Source: Mycoplasma sp. CSL7491-lung
Lineage (GTDB): Bacteria > Bacillota_I > Bacilli_A > Mycoplasmatales > Metamycoplasmataceae
Length of the DNA stretch: 64,000 nucleotides
Direction of reading: 5' to 3'
Assembly: GCF_018913965.1 (NCBI RefSeq)
Contig: NZ_JAHMHG010000002.1
Location: forward strand, 62,001 to 126,000
Positions 53,385 to 64,000 of this stretch are shown one piece after another; positions within the stretch are counted from its first letter, which is position 1; every line of letters starts with the position of its first letter. The translations under genes and the position numbers were made by a program. The notes under the pieces are model-generated. The model worked only from the letters and a program-made list of their open reading frames with translations, did no database searches and had not been told where the DNA came from.

Positions 53385-53413
53385 AAATAAAAAATAGCGT
53401 TTTTTCCGCTATT
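53385..53413 (-). terminator. Terminator of the YitT gene
   Basis: AATAGCG (53393-53399) pairs with CGCTATT (53407-53413), loop of A/T; T run on the minus strand. It overlaps the stop codon of the gene at 53409. Confidence 0.75.
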
Positions 53414-54626
53414 CAACATAATTTGTATTAAATTTACCGACTATTTTTCTCTCATCTGTAATCGAAATTCATATATTTGGATCTATGAATTTTAAATCAT
53501 GAATTAAGTTTGGGGACTCTAAAATTAATATTGACGTAGTTATCTTTACGCCCTGTTTACCGGTGTAACCAGATTTAAATCTTTCAATTCTATACGAATG
53601 TCAGTATTCAATTAATTTAAAATAAGCAAGTATCTTATCAGGTGTATTGCTTACAATAGAAAGAGTTACTTTTTTATACTTTGGATATATTAAATCAACT
53701 ACATAATTAATCACAAAAACATATATAAAAGTCGAAATTTCTCGAACTCCAAAAATAACTTTATGTTTATTACCGTTTGCATCTTCGACTTCATTAGGTC
53801 TTAAAAAAGCAAAAATAATTAGAAACATAATTGCGGTTACATAACCAATAATACTTAATGTAAAACCTATATTTTTTTTAGCTTTCATCGAAAAATAATA
53901 ACCAATTACGTCTGTTCCTCCGGTTGATCCACCAGCTTTTCAAGAAAGAGAAATACCAATACCTATTAAAGCTGCTCCAATCATTGTATAAAGTAGATTA
54001 GAAGGGTCGTTATCATGAACTTCTTTTAAATTCACTTTGCTAGTTAAAACAAATTTTTCGTTAAAAAAATTTAAAACTGATTCTTGATCAAAAATTGTTG
54101 TTTGAACTAAAATTTGAAAAAGCATAAATAATACAGTTAAAACTAAAAAAGACCTCTTAATTTTTCATCCAAATATTAAAAATAATGGAACATTTATCGC
54201 CAAATATATTAGTGAAAAATATTTTTTAGTAGATTCAAAAGCATAATTGATTAAAGTAGGTATACCTGTGACACCAGAAGGTATGGTTTGGGCACGCCTT
54301 AGGAAAATGTAAGTACCTAAATTAAATACTATTGCAGCAACTAAAATAGTTAAAACTCTTCATCAATATCTTTGAAATAATATTTTTAAGTCTATTTTAA
54401 CTTTTTTGTTGTTTTTTAAGTATATACCCATTTTATACTTAAGTTTTTCTTTTTCTAATTCAATAGCTGCATCGTTATTAACTAGAAGTATATCCTGATT
54501 ATTTGATGTAGATTCTTGTTTAAAAAAAGCTGATTTATATTTTTGTATTTTTTTAAAATCCATATTTTTTTTCTTTAAATCTGGTACTAAATTTGAATCT
54601 GTGTTAGTTGATTTTTTATTATTCAT
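53409..54626 (-). CDS. YitT-family membrane protein
   Basis: 405 residues. A soluble N-terminal 85 residues rich in Lys/Asn (a mycoplasma extension), then the YitT membrane domain: LVAAIVFNLGTYIFLRRAQTIPSGVTG, AINVPLFLIFGWKI, and the diagnostic KAGGSTGGTDVIGYYFS, and finally a C-terminal DUF2179 domain (VTLSIVSNTPDKILAYFK, GVKITTSILILESPN). About six membrane helices. The role of YitT proteins is not established; DUF2179 resembles a PII-like ligand-binding fold. The TGA Trp codons are at the junctions (FQRYW, SLSWKAGG, IEYWHSY). Confidence 0.88.
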
Positions 54627-54898
54627 AGTTATAATTGTATTATATTTTTAAAAAATGAAATTATTTTTTTATTTTATATATTTAATGCATAAATAATGTA
54701 TTATTATTACGAAAAGCCGCATAAAAAAGTCCATTTTATCTTAAAAATAATTTAACATAAATTTTATTAGTTTTTAAGGATATTTTATGGCATTGTTTTC
54801 ATGTTTTTTTTATTCATTTAAATGATATAAATTTTTTACATGTTTAAATAATTAAAAAATAATTAAAGTCAATAACACAAACAAAGTGAGGTAAAATT
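54627..54898. promoter_or_regulatory. Divergent intergenic region YitT / ptsI
   Basis: 272 AT-rich bases. Rightward, a 22-codon reading frame (54787-54855, MALFSCFFYSFKWYKFFTC...) with AAGGA upstream could be a leader peptide before ptsI. GTGAGG precedes the ptsI ATG. No clear terminator or structured RNA. Confidence 0.35.
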
Positions 54899-56599
54899 AT
54901 GAAAATAAAAGGTATAGGCGCATCAAACGGAATTGCTATTGCTGAAGTTTTTAAAATCGAAGAACTTCCGGTAGATATAACTACTAATACCGAAGATGTA
55001 GAAAAAGAAGTCCAACTATATGAAAATGCTAGAAATGTTGTTTTAGAGAAGTTAAACAAAACAAAAGAATTGGCTAGCAACGAAGAACACAAAGCAATTT
55101 TTGATGCTCACATGGGATTTGTTTTAGATCCTGTTGCAATAGAAACAATTAATAATAAAATAACAAGCGAAAAAATTAGTGCTGAATACGCAATAAAAAC
55201 ATTTTATAATGAATTTGCATCTATTTTCGAAAATATGGAAGATGAATATATGAGAGAAAGAGCTGCGGACATAAAAGATGTATTAAAAAAATTATTGTAT
55301 GTAATTAACGGTATTGAAGAACCTGATTTATTAAACATTAATAAAGAAGTTATTATTGTAGCAGAGGACTTAAGTCCATCTCAAACGGTGCAATTAAACA
55401 AAAAATATGTTAAAGGTTTTGTAACTAACATTGGAGGGCCAACTTCACATACAGCTATTATGGCTAGAAGTTTAGGAATACCATCAGTTGTTGGTACTAA
55501 CACAATAATGAAGAATGCCAAAAATGGCGACATTATAGCTCTTAACGGTGCAAAAGGTGAGGTTATTGTTAATCCAAATCAAGATGAAATGAACGAATAC
55601 AATAAACTCAAAAATGAATATGATGACTATTTAAGAAGAATCAAAGAATTAAAAGGTAAAGAATCAAAAACCAAAGATGATCATCATGTTGAATTAGCAG
55701 CAAATATTGGTACACCAAAAGATTTAGATGCTGTTTTAGAAAACGACTCAGAAGCGGTTGGTTTATTCCGTTCAGAATTTTTATATATGGATAACGATCA
55801 TTGACCAACAGAGGAAGAACAATTTGCAGCTTACAAAGAAGTTGTTGAACGTATGAATGGAAAAAGAGTTGTTATAAGAACTCTTGATATTGGTGGAGAT
55901 AAAACTCTTAAATATTTTAAATTCCCAGAAGAAATGAATCCTTTTTTAGGATATCGCGCAATTAGATTTTGTTTACAAAATCCAGATATATTTAAAACAC
56001 AACTACGTGCTTTAATAAGATCGAGTGAATTCGGTAAAGTAGCTATTATGTTTCCGATGATAACAAATGTTAAGGAATTTTTAGATGCTAAAGCCGTTTT
56101 TGACGAAGCATATGAAGAAGTAAAACCTAAATATCCAAACATTAAAAACAAAAATGAAATTGAAGTAGGATTAATGATGGAAACACCTGCGGCAGCAATA
56201 CTTTCAGATAAGTTTGCAGAGTATGCGGATTTTGTTTCAATAGGTACAAACGACTTAATTCAATATTCAATGGCAGCAGACAGAATGAACGAAAATATCT
56301 CTTATTTATATCAACCACTTAATCCATCAATTTTAAGATTAGTTAAACATGTTATCGATGGAGCACACAAACACGGAAAATGAGCAGGTATGTGTGGAGA
56401 AATGGCTGGTGATAAAAGAGCGGTTCCCTTATTAGTTGGACTCGGATTAGATGAATTTTCAATGAGTGCATCAAATGTTTTACCAACAAGAGAATTAGTA
56501 AATAAATTAAGTTTTCAAGAAATGAAAGATTTGGCAAGTCAAGCAGTAGAATTATCAACAGAAGCAGAAGTTCTTGAGTTATTAAGAAAAATAGCTTAA
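54899..56599 (+). CDS. ptsI: PTS enzyme I (PEP-protein phosphotransferase)
   Basis: 566 residues. N-terminal HPr-binding domain; phosphorylated His in [26 protein letters not shown]-binding C-terminal barrel with [57 protein letters not shown] and the catalytic Cys in GMCGEMAGD. It takes phosphate from PEP and passes it to HPr for PtsG. Two TGA Trp codons. HPr (ptsH) is not next to it and is not in the window. Monocistronic, with a leader and a clean terminator. Confidence 0.96.
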
Positions 56600-56600
56600 C

Positions 56601-56631
56601 AAAAAATAGATGTTTTAGGCATCTATTTTTT
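56601..56631. terminator. Bidirectional terminator, ptsI / MATE gene
   Basis: AAAAAATAGATG (56601-56612) pairs perfectly with CATCTATTTTTT (56620-56631), loop TTTTAGG; it overlaps the stop of the MATE gene. Confidence 0.92.
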
Positions 56632-57954
56632 AATTAAATTCGATATACTCATTTTTCTTTTTTTAAGAAATCAATAAAACATTCCAAATGTTAAAAGAGA
56701 GTCGACCGCTATACCTCCACCAAACATTAGTGTTATTGATTCTAAACTCGGAATTCAAACATTAGTCTTATAAAGTATAAACATTATTCCGAAGAAAGTT
56801 ATATTGACAAATAACGATTGAAATAACATGTAATTTGTTTTACCAAAACCATAAAATATACTATCAATAATATTGTTGTACGCAAAAGTAATATAAAAAC
56901 CTAAACTAATTAAAGCTAAATGATAAATTATTTTATGATTTTTTAATCCCATTACATTTTTTAAAAAAGGATCTCACCCCGGGATTGTTAAAAATCAAAT
57001 CAATATAACTAAACTCACAATAACAAAATATCCAAATGTGTTATTTTTAATAGCTTTTTCTTTATTCGTACCAACTTCAGCTTTGATTAACTCTCCAAGT
57101 TGTAATATAGGAAGTAATAATCAGCCTCAAATAAAGCTATTTGCAGTTCAAAAATCACCAGCTGAACCAACCATATTTACCATTTTAACAACCATGAACA
57201 TAAAAAATAAATTTCTAACTAAAGTTTCTAAACCAGACAATCCGCTTATTGGCAAAAATTCTCTAAATCACTTAAAATCTAGTTTAGAAAGTTTTCAAAT
57301 ATTAATTTTTTCATAATGTAACAAGATAAAACTTACTATAAGCAAAACAGACGAAACTATTATATTAGTTATAGCAACACCATTTACTCCTAATTGTAAA
57401 GAAATACTTAAATTAGAAATGAAAAAAATATCTAAAATTATAATTAAAAATAATTGTAAAAATAATGGTATATAGATATTTTTGTCTTTTTTCATTGTTA
57501 TTAAGGAAACCAAAATAAATCTAAACATTATGTTAATAATACTTGCAATAGACTCTAACCTAACATAAGCAACGGTTTGATCAATAATAGACTCATTTTG
57601 AGCCATCGCTATTGTTAAAGGCCTAGCAGCTCCAATAACAATAAATGTTAAAAGTAAATAAATTGAAAAAGTAAATAACATACCTGTTTTCAACCTATTA
57701 ATTAATTTTTCTTTTTGACTAATAACGGCTCCAACAAAGAAAAATAAAGGTAATATAAAGGACTCTTGAAGAATTTCATATAACAATTGAACTCATTGCA
57801 TTTGAGCAGCAATAGAAAAGGTTCAAACATTAGGAACTTGACCTAGTCAATAAATTCTTATTGTATTGTAAATAGTTGGCAAAAACCCAAAAAACAATAA
57901 AGCCAAAAACATTCTTAAATTAATTCCTTGAAATATTTTTTTATGAATAACCAT
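56623..57954 (-). CDS. MATE-family efflux transporter
   Basis: 443 residues, 12 predicted membrane helices in two halves. MATE/MVF-like features: the N-terminal FQGINLRMFLALLFFGFLPTIYNTIRIYWLGQVP, the first-half Q-rich helix SIAAQMQWVQLLYE, the loop SLQLGVNGVAITNIIVSSVLL (consensus GxxGAAxAT) and its second-half partner. MATE transporters expel cationic drugs or metabolites using Na+ or H+. Many TGA Trp codons. The start follows GGAGTTTTAAA. It faces ptsI tail to tail and diverges from the immunoglobulin-blocking gene cluster. Confidence 0.85.
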
Positions 57955-58170
57955 TTTAAAACTCCTTTTTATTTTTAATAACAAATTTATTCTACAAAAA
58001 TAAGGTATAAAAAATAAAAAAAGAATAAAATAATAAAAATTTATAATAAAAAAACTAAAAAAATGAATTTTTATAATTATAAAATAATTATATATACCTA
58101 TATACAAGGCATAAAAGTAATAATGTTTTGCTATTTAAAAAATTTGGTAAAATATTTTTTAAATTATTAA

Positions 58171-58200
58171 AAGAATATAATTTAATTGTATTAAGGAGAA
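58171..58200 (+). promoter_or_regulatory. Promoter and ribosome site of the MIB cluster
   Basis: TATAAT at about 58177-58182 followed by AAGGAG at 58194-58199. With the ATG at 58207 the spacing from AAGGAG is about 7-8 bases; the ATG at 58201 would be too close. No homopolymer tract typical of phase switching lies between the boxes. Confidence 0.5.
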
Positions 58201-58206
58201 ATGAAT

Positions 58207-60549
58207 ATGTTTAGTAGAAAAGTAAAAGTTAACTTGATTATAGGACTTACAAGTGCATCAGTTAGTGCTTTATCTGGTGTGGTAGTTTATGCTACTAACA
58301 ATTTAAACTCTAACTATAATCAACCAGGTTTTGTAATAACAAGTAGTGATGCTAAGATTATTAGCAAAAATAATTTAGATTTAGACGTTTATACTCCAAG
58401 CGTTGTTGATAGAAACATCAAAGAAAAACCTGAACCGAAACCTATTGAAAAACCTCAACCTAAACCAATTAAAAATGTAGTTATTGACAGGCCGAAACCT
58501 ATTGAGGAAAAACCAAAAATTGAAAAACCAAAAGAAGTTATTCCTGAAGTTATAAAAGAACCAATCAAACCAAAAGAAGAACCTAAATTAACTCCACAAG
58601 AACAACCTAAACCTAAACCCAAAGAAGAATATAAAACCAAAACAATTAAAAAAGTTTATCAAAACTTTGGAGAAGTAGAAGTTAGTGTTACAGAATTTCC
58701 GGAAAGACAGGATTTTAGAAATGATGTTGAAAAAGGGATTGTTAACAGAGTTCCTTATAGAGCTGAAATCACACCAGATTTAAATGGTATTACTGTGACT
58801 GATCAATTAATTGCAAGAACCGCTGAAAACGCGAGAAAATCGATTTCAACTAAAATAAATACATTTAAGTTTATTCTAAATGAATTTAATTTGGACTCAA
58901 GACAAACTGAGACAGCAAAAAAATCACTAATTAGACAAAACGAAGATTATTATATTGACATAGTTTATAAATTTGGTAGACTGCTACAAAATGGAGATAA
59001 AATAAAAGAATTCCTTACAGATGAAGGGGTTCAAAAATATGACCAAATAAAACAAATACCAGGAACCTATGAGTATTACGATAGAGCCGGTAACCGCCAT
59101 GAAATTAAAATTAGCGACATTGCTCTTATAACATATATTGATTTCGAAAAATTTAAAAACCCTACACTAAATGCTAGAAAACAACTAGAACAAGGTTATT
59201 TTATAGACCCAGATGATCCTAATATTTACATAACTGAAAATGGGGAATTAGACTCTCATACATACTCACCAATTGTAAATAAAGTTACAGCAGAATATGA
59301 ACGTAATAACACCGAAAAAAGAGTTTTTGGATTTAAAACCATTTATACTCGTAATCCTGAACAAATTGCAAACGGTGGATATTATGGTTGAAGTAATAGA
59401 GATGTAACTTCAAATTACGCAAGCGAACATAATTTAGATATTCAACCTGGCGACGGAATTAAAGTCGATCACTTAACAAGAGATACAAGAGAAGAAGGAA
59501 AATTAAATGAAGCAGATGTTATTACAATTGACGCAAGTAATAATATTGGATATAAAAAAGCTCTCAAATTAATTAATGATATAAAAGAAAAAAATATTCC
59601 AGTTGTGGGATTTAGATTTAAAAATATAGGTAAGAACGACAGTTCACAAAAATTTAAAGATATTTTTGCGGCATTACCTAATAAAATACCATTATTAGAA
59701 TTATTCTTAGAAAGTACAAACACTTCATCATTAAGAGCTCTTAAAGATAAAGAAATTGATGAAATGGCATTTTATACAACAACAAATTCTTTAGTTGAAG
59801 AATGAAACTTAAATCCATGAGCAGTTAAAGGGGCAGCTTGAGTTAATACAGCCGACTATAACGTAAGTTTCGGATATGCCTCCGATGCAAAAATAGTTTC
59901 AAGAATTACATTTGATAGTTTATCTTTTGACAAGGAAGATTTTATTAAGACAGATAACGGAGTAGATGCAACTTCAGTTAATAACGGATTGCGTATGGCA
60001 TATTGAGTTAGAAATAATGAAAAAATATTCCAAGGTGGTTTTGGTCCAGGATTAAAACCTGACAGAAACGAAGCGGGCAACAGTTATCCTGTTGGTTTAG
60101 ATTTAAGTAGGGTACCTGCAATGAAATCTTTAAGATACTTAGTTTTTAATGATATAGAGCATAAAAATCCAGGAACAAGAAAATTAAGAAGATTAGTTTT
60201 ATTTAATGATAGAGATTATTTCGAAATAGATACTAACGAATTAAATAATGCTCAATTCTATGATATTATTGATAGAAATTCATTCAATGTTCCTAAATCA
60301 AAAATTATTTTTAGTAACGGAAAAACAACCAATAAAATACGTATTAAAGGAACTTCAAAAGGTCATACTCTCAACCCGAGCGGATTTAATAACTTAAATA
60401 CATTAATTGATTTTAGTGATAATACTTTTAGTAGAAACACTATAATCGAAGTTCCACAAGATGAAACAAATTTAATTAATCAATTGAGAAATAGTGGATA
60501 CAACGTAAGTACATACGACGAACAAGAAGGCGATATCCAATGATCATAG
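58207..60549 (+). CDS. Immunoglobulin-blocking virulence protein (MIB-type), paralog 1
   Basis: 780 residues (782 from the ATG at 58201). One N-terminal membrane segment (VNLIIGLTSASVSALSGVVVYA), no lipobox; a Pro/Lys/Glu-rich stalk at about 75-145; then the large domain with NKVTAEYERNNTEKRVFGF...NGGYYGW, KLNEADVITIDASNNIGYKKAL, NTSSLRALKDKEIDEMAFYTTTNSLVEEWNLNPWA and SRVPAMKSLRYLVFNDIEH, typical of proteins annotated as putative immunoglobulin-blocking virulence protein. In M. mycoides such a protein (MIB) binds the Fv part of host IgG and offers it to the protease MIP. Several TGA Trp codons. It precedes a paralog by 37 bases, so both are in one operon. Confidence 0.88.
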
Positions 60550-60586
60550 TTCAAATTTATGATTTAAATTTAATAGGAGGAAAATA

Positions 60587-62941
60587 ATGCATTTTTTAAA
60601 ATTAAAGAAAAATAAGATAAATGTGGCTATCATTATTTCCTCGTTAGCTATTTCCACTTCTTTGGCCGCTAGTGTTTATAATTTTTCATCAGGAAAAAAT
60701 TCAAATGAATACGAATTTAAAATAGAAAATACAAGACCAAAATTAATTAATAAAAATAATTTAGATATTGTCAGAGGTGAAACTTCAATAATTGATGATA
60801 ATTTAAAAGAAATTCCACAACCAAAACCTATTGAAGAACCTAAACCAGAACCAATTAAAGAAAAAGAAATAATCAAAAACGAAATAAATCCTAAAAGAGA
60901 AAAAATTGCTCCTAAACCAATACCTAAACCAATAGAAAAACCCAAAATAATTACTCCTAAACCAATACCTAAACCAATAGAAAAACCCGAGTCAAAACCA
61001 GTTGAACAACCTTCACCAATTGTTAAAGTAGTGCCGGAACCTGTACCTGAAGAAGTTAAAGATCCAGAACCTAGTCCGTCAGATAATAGGGCAGTTATTG
61101 ATGGAGTTAGAGTTAGAGTAAAAAGAGAATTTCCGAAAGAACCGGTTGTAGAAGAATATGATATTAATAATAAATTAAATAATAGGATTAAATATATTGA
61201 TTTAATAGGGACTAAAATCACAAGCATTGAAGCAACAGAAGAACTTAGAAAAGCTCAAGTTACAAAAGCTACAGATTTCTTATTTACTAATAAAAGCTTA
61301 TTTAAAGCACACATAGAAGATTACAAACAAATAGTAAAACAAACTGAACAAACTGGTAAAACTTGAGATTGAGAACTTTATTTTAGTAGACCATCTAATC
61401 AAAATACTTTTAGCAAATTTGAGGATAGATTTGGATTGTTATTTGATCCTAAAAACGAAAAAAACTTTGTTAATTTTTTAACAGAGCAAGGACAAAGGGA
61501 GTGGCCTGAACATAAAAAATTATATGAAGGAAAACCATATGAAAAGATAAAATATGAGAGACTTTTATGATTAATGAGTAATTTAGATCAAACTAAATTA
61601 ACAAAGATTTCTAACGATGTAGAGAATCTTTTCAAGGAAGGTCATACTTTAGGAGCGGAAGGTTCATATATAAATGAAAAAGGTGAAATAAGCAGTCATA
61701 TAGGTGCCGTTCCCGATGGTCATAACCAAACATTAAATAGATATTATAGAGATAATATTGAAAAAAGAGCGTTTGGATATAATGATTGAATGTGGAGAAC
61801 TGGCGGACAAATTAAAGACGGCTTATACCCTGGATGAGAAAAAAGAAATATAAAAAGTGATCCTAAATTTCAAAAATATAATATCCAAAACATTGATGGT
61901 ATAGAAATTTATGAACTTACAAGAACCAATAATGACCCTGCCATCAAGAGAGAAAAAGGTACTGTTGTAAGTATTGACGCAAGTGATGATAGAGCTTACG
62001 AAAAAACCAAATCATTAATTGAAGAACTTACAGAAGATAAAGTTGAAATAACTTCATATAGAATATTAAACATGGGTCAAAAATCAGCAGGTCAAAAATT
62101 CAAAGACATTTTAAAAGCTTTACCCAAAAAGTTACCGCAATTAGAATTATTTTTTGATGCGGCAGCTTCTAATACTTCATCATTAATTGAACTTGAAGAT
62201 AAAGAAATTGACGAACTTTCGTTATACACAGAAGGTAATTCGTTAAAAGAAGAATGAAATCTTAACCCACTTTCTTTCCGTAATGTTGCTTGAGTAAACA
62301 GCATTGATTATAACGTAGGTTTTGATTATAAACCCGGTTCAAAATTAGCTACAAGATTAGTATTTAATACAATTTCATTTGATAAAGGTGACTTAATAGA
62401 AAATGCTCCAAATGATGTTGCTAAATTTAAACGTATCAACGACGGTCTAAGATTGGTATATTGAGCAAGACACCACGAACCTTTTTTTAGTAGTGGAGAT
62501 TACTCGTACCCAATGAATTTAGATTTTAGCAGAGTCCCACAAATTAGATCACTCAAAAATTTAGTATTCACCGACATAGTTCACCCAGAAAAACCACAAA
62601 GAAGACTTAGAAAAGTTAATTTATTTAATACTGGTTCTTACTTCGACATTTACGCAAACGAACTAAATGATGCCGGATTTTCTAAAAATATGGTTATAGG
62701 AGAACCAGGACCACCCGAAACCAAAATTACCTTTTCAAATAATAATGAAACTCAATATGTTTACATTAAAGGAAATACAACTTTAAGTACAAGTGGTATT
62801 AACGAATTAAGAACTTTAATATCATTGGGTAAACTTAAAAATACAATAAAAGTGGATAAAGAAAATATCGCTTTAATCGAACAACTAAAAGCAAATGGAT
62901 ATGAAGTTGTTGATAGTGATGAAACATGAGAATTTTCATAG
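60587..62941 (+). CDS. Immunoglobulin-blocking virulence protein (MIB-type), paralog 2
   Basis: 784 residues, colinear with paralog 1: signal anchor (INVAIIISSLAISTSLAAS), Pro-rich stalk (about 75-165, with two 15-residue repeats), then RDNIEKRAFGYNDW, GTVVSIDASDDRAYEKT, SNTSSLIELEDKEIDELSLYTEGNSLKEEWNLNPLS and FSRVPQIRSLKNLVFTDIVH. The shared blocks are strongly similar while the first half of the binding domain is much more diverged, consistent with antigenic diversification after duplication. The ATG follows AGGAGGAAAATA. The stop TAG overlaps the GGAG used by the next gene, 10 bases upstream of its ATG. Confidence 0.88.
60908..60988 (+). repeat. Two tandem 45-bp Pro-rich repeats in MIB paralog 2
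   Basis: Copies start at 60908 and 60953; 36 bases (CCTAAACCAATACCTAAACC and onward) are identical apart from the first base. Encodes PKPIPKPIEKP units in the stalk; in-frame length variation is possible. Confidence 0.8.
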
Positions 62942-62951
62942 GAGATAAAAA

Positions 62952-64000
62952 ATGAAAAAAAATAAATGAACTAAATTGTTATCTTTAACATTCGGAATGA
63001 CTTCGATTGTCACCGCAATTTCGTGTGGAGCAAACAATAAACAATCTTCTGAAAAAGCTAATAGCAATTCTACTAATAGCTCAGAAAATGAAGATCAACC
63101 TACAAGTGCAATTGATATCAAAAAGAATAAAGTTACTGATTTAATAAATTTCTTACCAAACGATGTTAACAAGGACGAATTTATCAACAAAATTAGAGAA
63201 GCGAGCGATGATAAAGCACTCGATGCAATTAATAACGAAATAAAAAAATCAATATTAGAAAATGGTAATTCTGAACAATTAGTAAAAACAACAAAAGAAA
63301 TTTCAAGAAGGATAGTTGACCAATCAAAAAGAAGTGAAATTAATTCAAAAATTGATGATGCTAATAACGAAACTAATGTATCTAACAAAAATAAACAACT
63401 ACTTAATTTATTTTTATCAGCAACTCAGGAAGCGGAAAAACCTGCAACCGAAGAACAAAAAAAATTATCTAAACAAAAATTCACTGAAGTAGTTACTAAC
63501 CCAACTGAAGGAACACATTTTAATTTCGCATTTGAATCTATTAGAAATCAAAATAAATCTGAAGTTTTGCCTTCACAAGCTATTAGAAATATGTTATTAG
63601 ATAAATTTGTACCTACCGATGAATATGCCTGATTCTTAGATATAGAAGTAAATAACGCAAAAGGTGTAGAAGGAGAAGAAAATCCAAACAAAACAGGAAA
63701 TGTTGTTTTTTATGTTACATTTAAAAATAGATTAACTAGAGAGACATCAGAAGTTAAACAAATTCAACTTTCTGGTTTTAAAAACAACCAACAAGGTACT
63801 GATGAAAACGGAGAACAATACGGCGGAACTGAATTAGGCGGATTGCAAAAACCTACATCAAACAACGAAATAACAGAATACGTTAAAAAAACTCCAATCG
63901 AAAAATTTAAATATGACGATAACATTTATTTAACTGCTTTAAAGAACTATATAAAAAGTGCAGGCGATTTACAAGCAATTAGACCAGAATTAACATCAAA
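62952..64000 (+). CDS. Lipoprotein with Lipoprotein_17-like domain, probable MIP partner, 3' end missing
   Basis: 349 residues visible; the frame is still open at the window end. N-terminus KKNKWTKLLSLTFGMTSIVTAISC with lipobox Cys about 25, then a Ser/Asn-rich linker, a helical region (residues 40-160) and, from about 215, a segment (GNVVFYVTFKNRLTRETSEVKQIQLSGF) like the Lipoprotein_17 domain of mycoplasma surface proteins. The gene follows the two MIB genes with 10 bases between and shares their ribosome-site style. In other mycoplasmas the MIB gene is followed by the MIP protease, a lipoprotein with a DUF31 (trypsin-like) domain; the catalytic part would lie beyond the window, so MIP identity is inference. 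Confidence 0.75.

Noticed and set aside
57955..58170. Phase-variable promoter with homopolymer tract before the MIB cluster
   Set aside because: The A and T runs are short and interrupted, and none lies between recognisable -35 and -10 boxes.
60676..61227. Gly/Ser-rich 183-residue frame on the minus strand opposite MIB paralog 2
   Set aside because: It is the complement of the Pro-rich stalk codons; composition bias explains its length, and it lacks a Shine-Dalgarno.
1..64000. Insertion sequences, prophage or integrative elements
   Set aside because: No transposase, integrase, terminal inverted repeats or att-like duplications were seen; the single tRNA gene has no integrase beside it.

Overview
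This window comes from a wall-less mollicute, most likely a Mycoplasmopsis/hominis-group mycoplasma. The DNA is very AT-rich. TGA has to be read as tryptophan (genetic code 4) in nearly every gene: gyrA is uninterrupted, but comEA, comEC, dnaB, rpoD, dnaG, secA, ptsG, ptsI and many others run through in-frame TGA codons at conserved Trp positions. Lipoproteins have the short mycoplasma lipobox, a pair of mycoplasma immunoglobulin-blocking proteins is present, and no cell-wall genes are seen. Coordinates below are for the full code-4 reading frames.

Layout, 1-15 kb. A TmcAL-like nucleotidyltransferase (5' end just outside the window) converges on a leftward set comEA-comEC-holA-hypothetical (903-4707). 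Rightward genes follow behind a leader that contains a terminator-like hairpin: hypothetical-cmk-der (5011-7358). These converge on gyrA-mscL (leftward) at a 20-bp perfect stem. A small lipoprotein (leftward), a DUF2779 nuclease-like protein and pgi (rightward) follow.

Layout, 15-30 kb. This is a housekeeping block transcribed leftward. One operon is gdpP-rplI-dnaB-CNNM/CBS protein (15137-20340). A second is glyS-dnaG-rpoD-nif3-nadE-yebC-ZIP transporter (20448-28704), started by a mirrored bidirectional promoter. Beyond it lies a tail-anchored coiled-coil protein with 42-bp in-frame repeats.

Layout, 30-57 kb. In order: tdk, two tandem deoxynucleoside kinases, a 958-residue exported coiled-coil protein, tsf/rpsB with a structured leader, a lipoprotein, tRNA-His, a two-subunit CHR-type transporter, a small conserved protein, an SPFH protein, a small membrane protein, ptsG with operator-like inverted repeats, pta-ackA-coaD-engB-exported protein, an MFS transporter, secA preceded by a tiny hydrophobic peptide gene with an exceptionally strong Shine-Dalgarno, a YitT protein, ptsI and a MATE transporter.

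Layout, 57-64 kb. Two tandem immunoglobulin-blocking (MIB-type) proteins are followed directly by a lipoprotein cut by the window end. This is the expected arrangement of the mycoplasma immunoglobulin binding/cleavage system.

Functionally the window describes a glucose fermenter (ptsG, ptsI, pgi, pta, ackA) that salvages deoxynucleosides (tdk and two dNKs), controls c-di-AMP (GdpP) and osmotic stress (MscL), and carries antibody-evasion surface genes. The least explained items are the small peptide gene at 53097-53333, the tail-anchored repeat protein at 28847-30331, the mirrored promoter at 28712-28756, the leader hairpin before 5011 and the ptsG operator pair.
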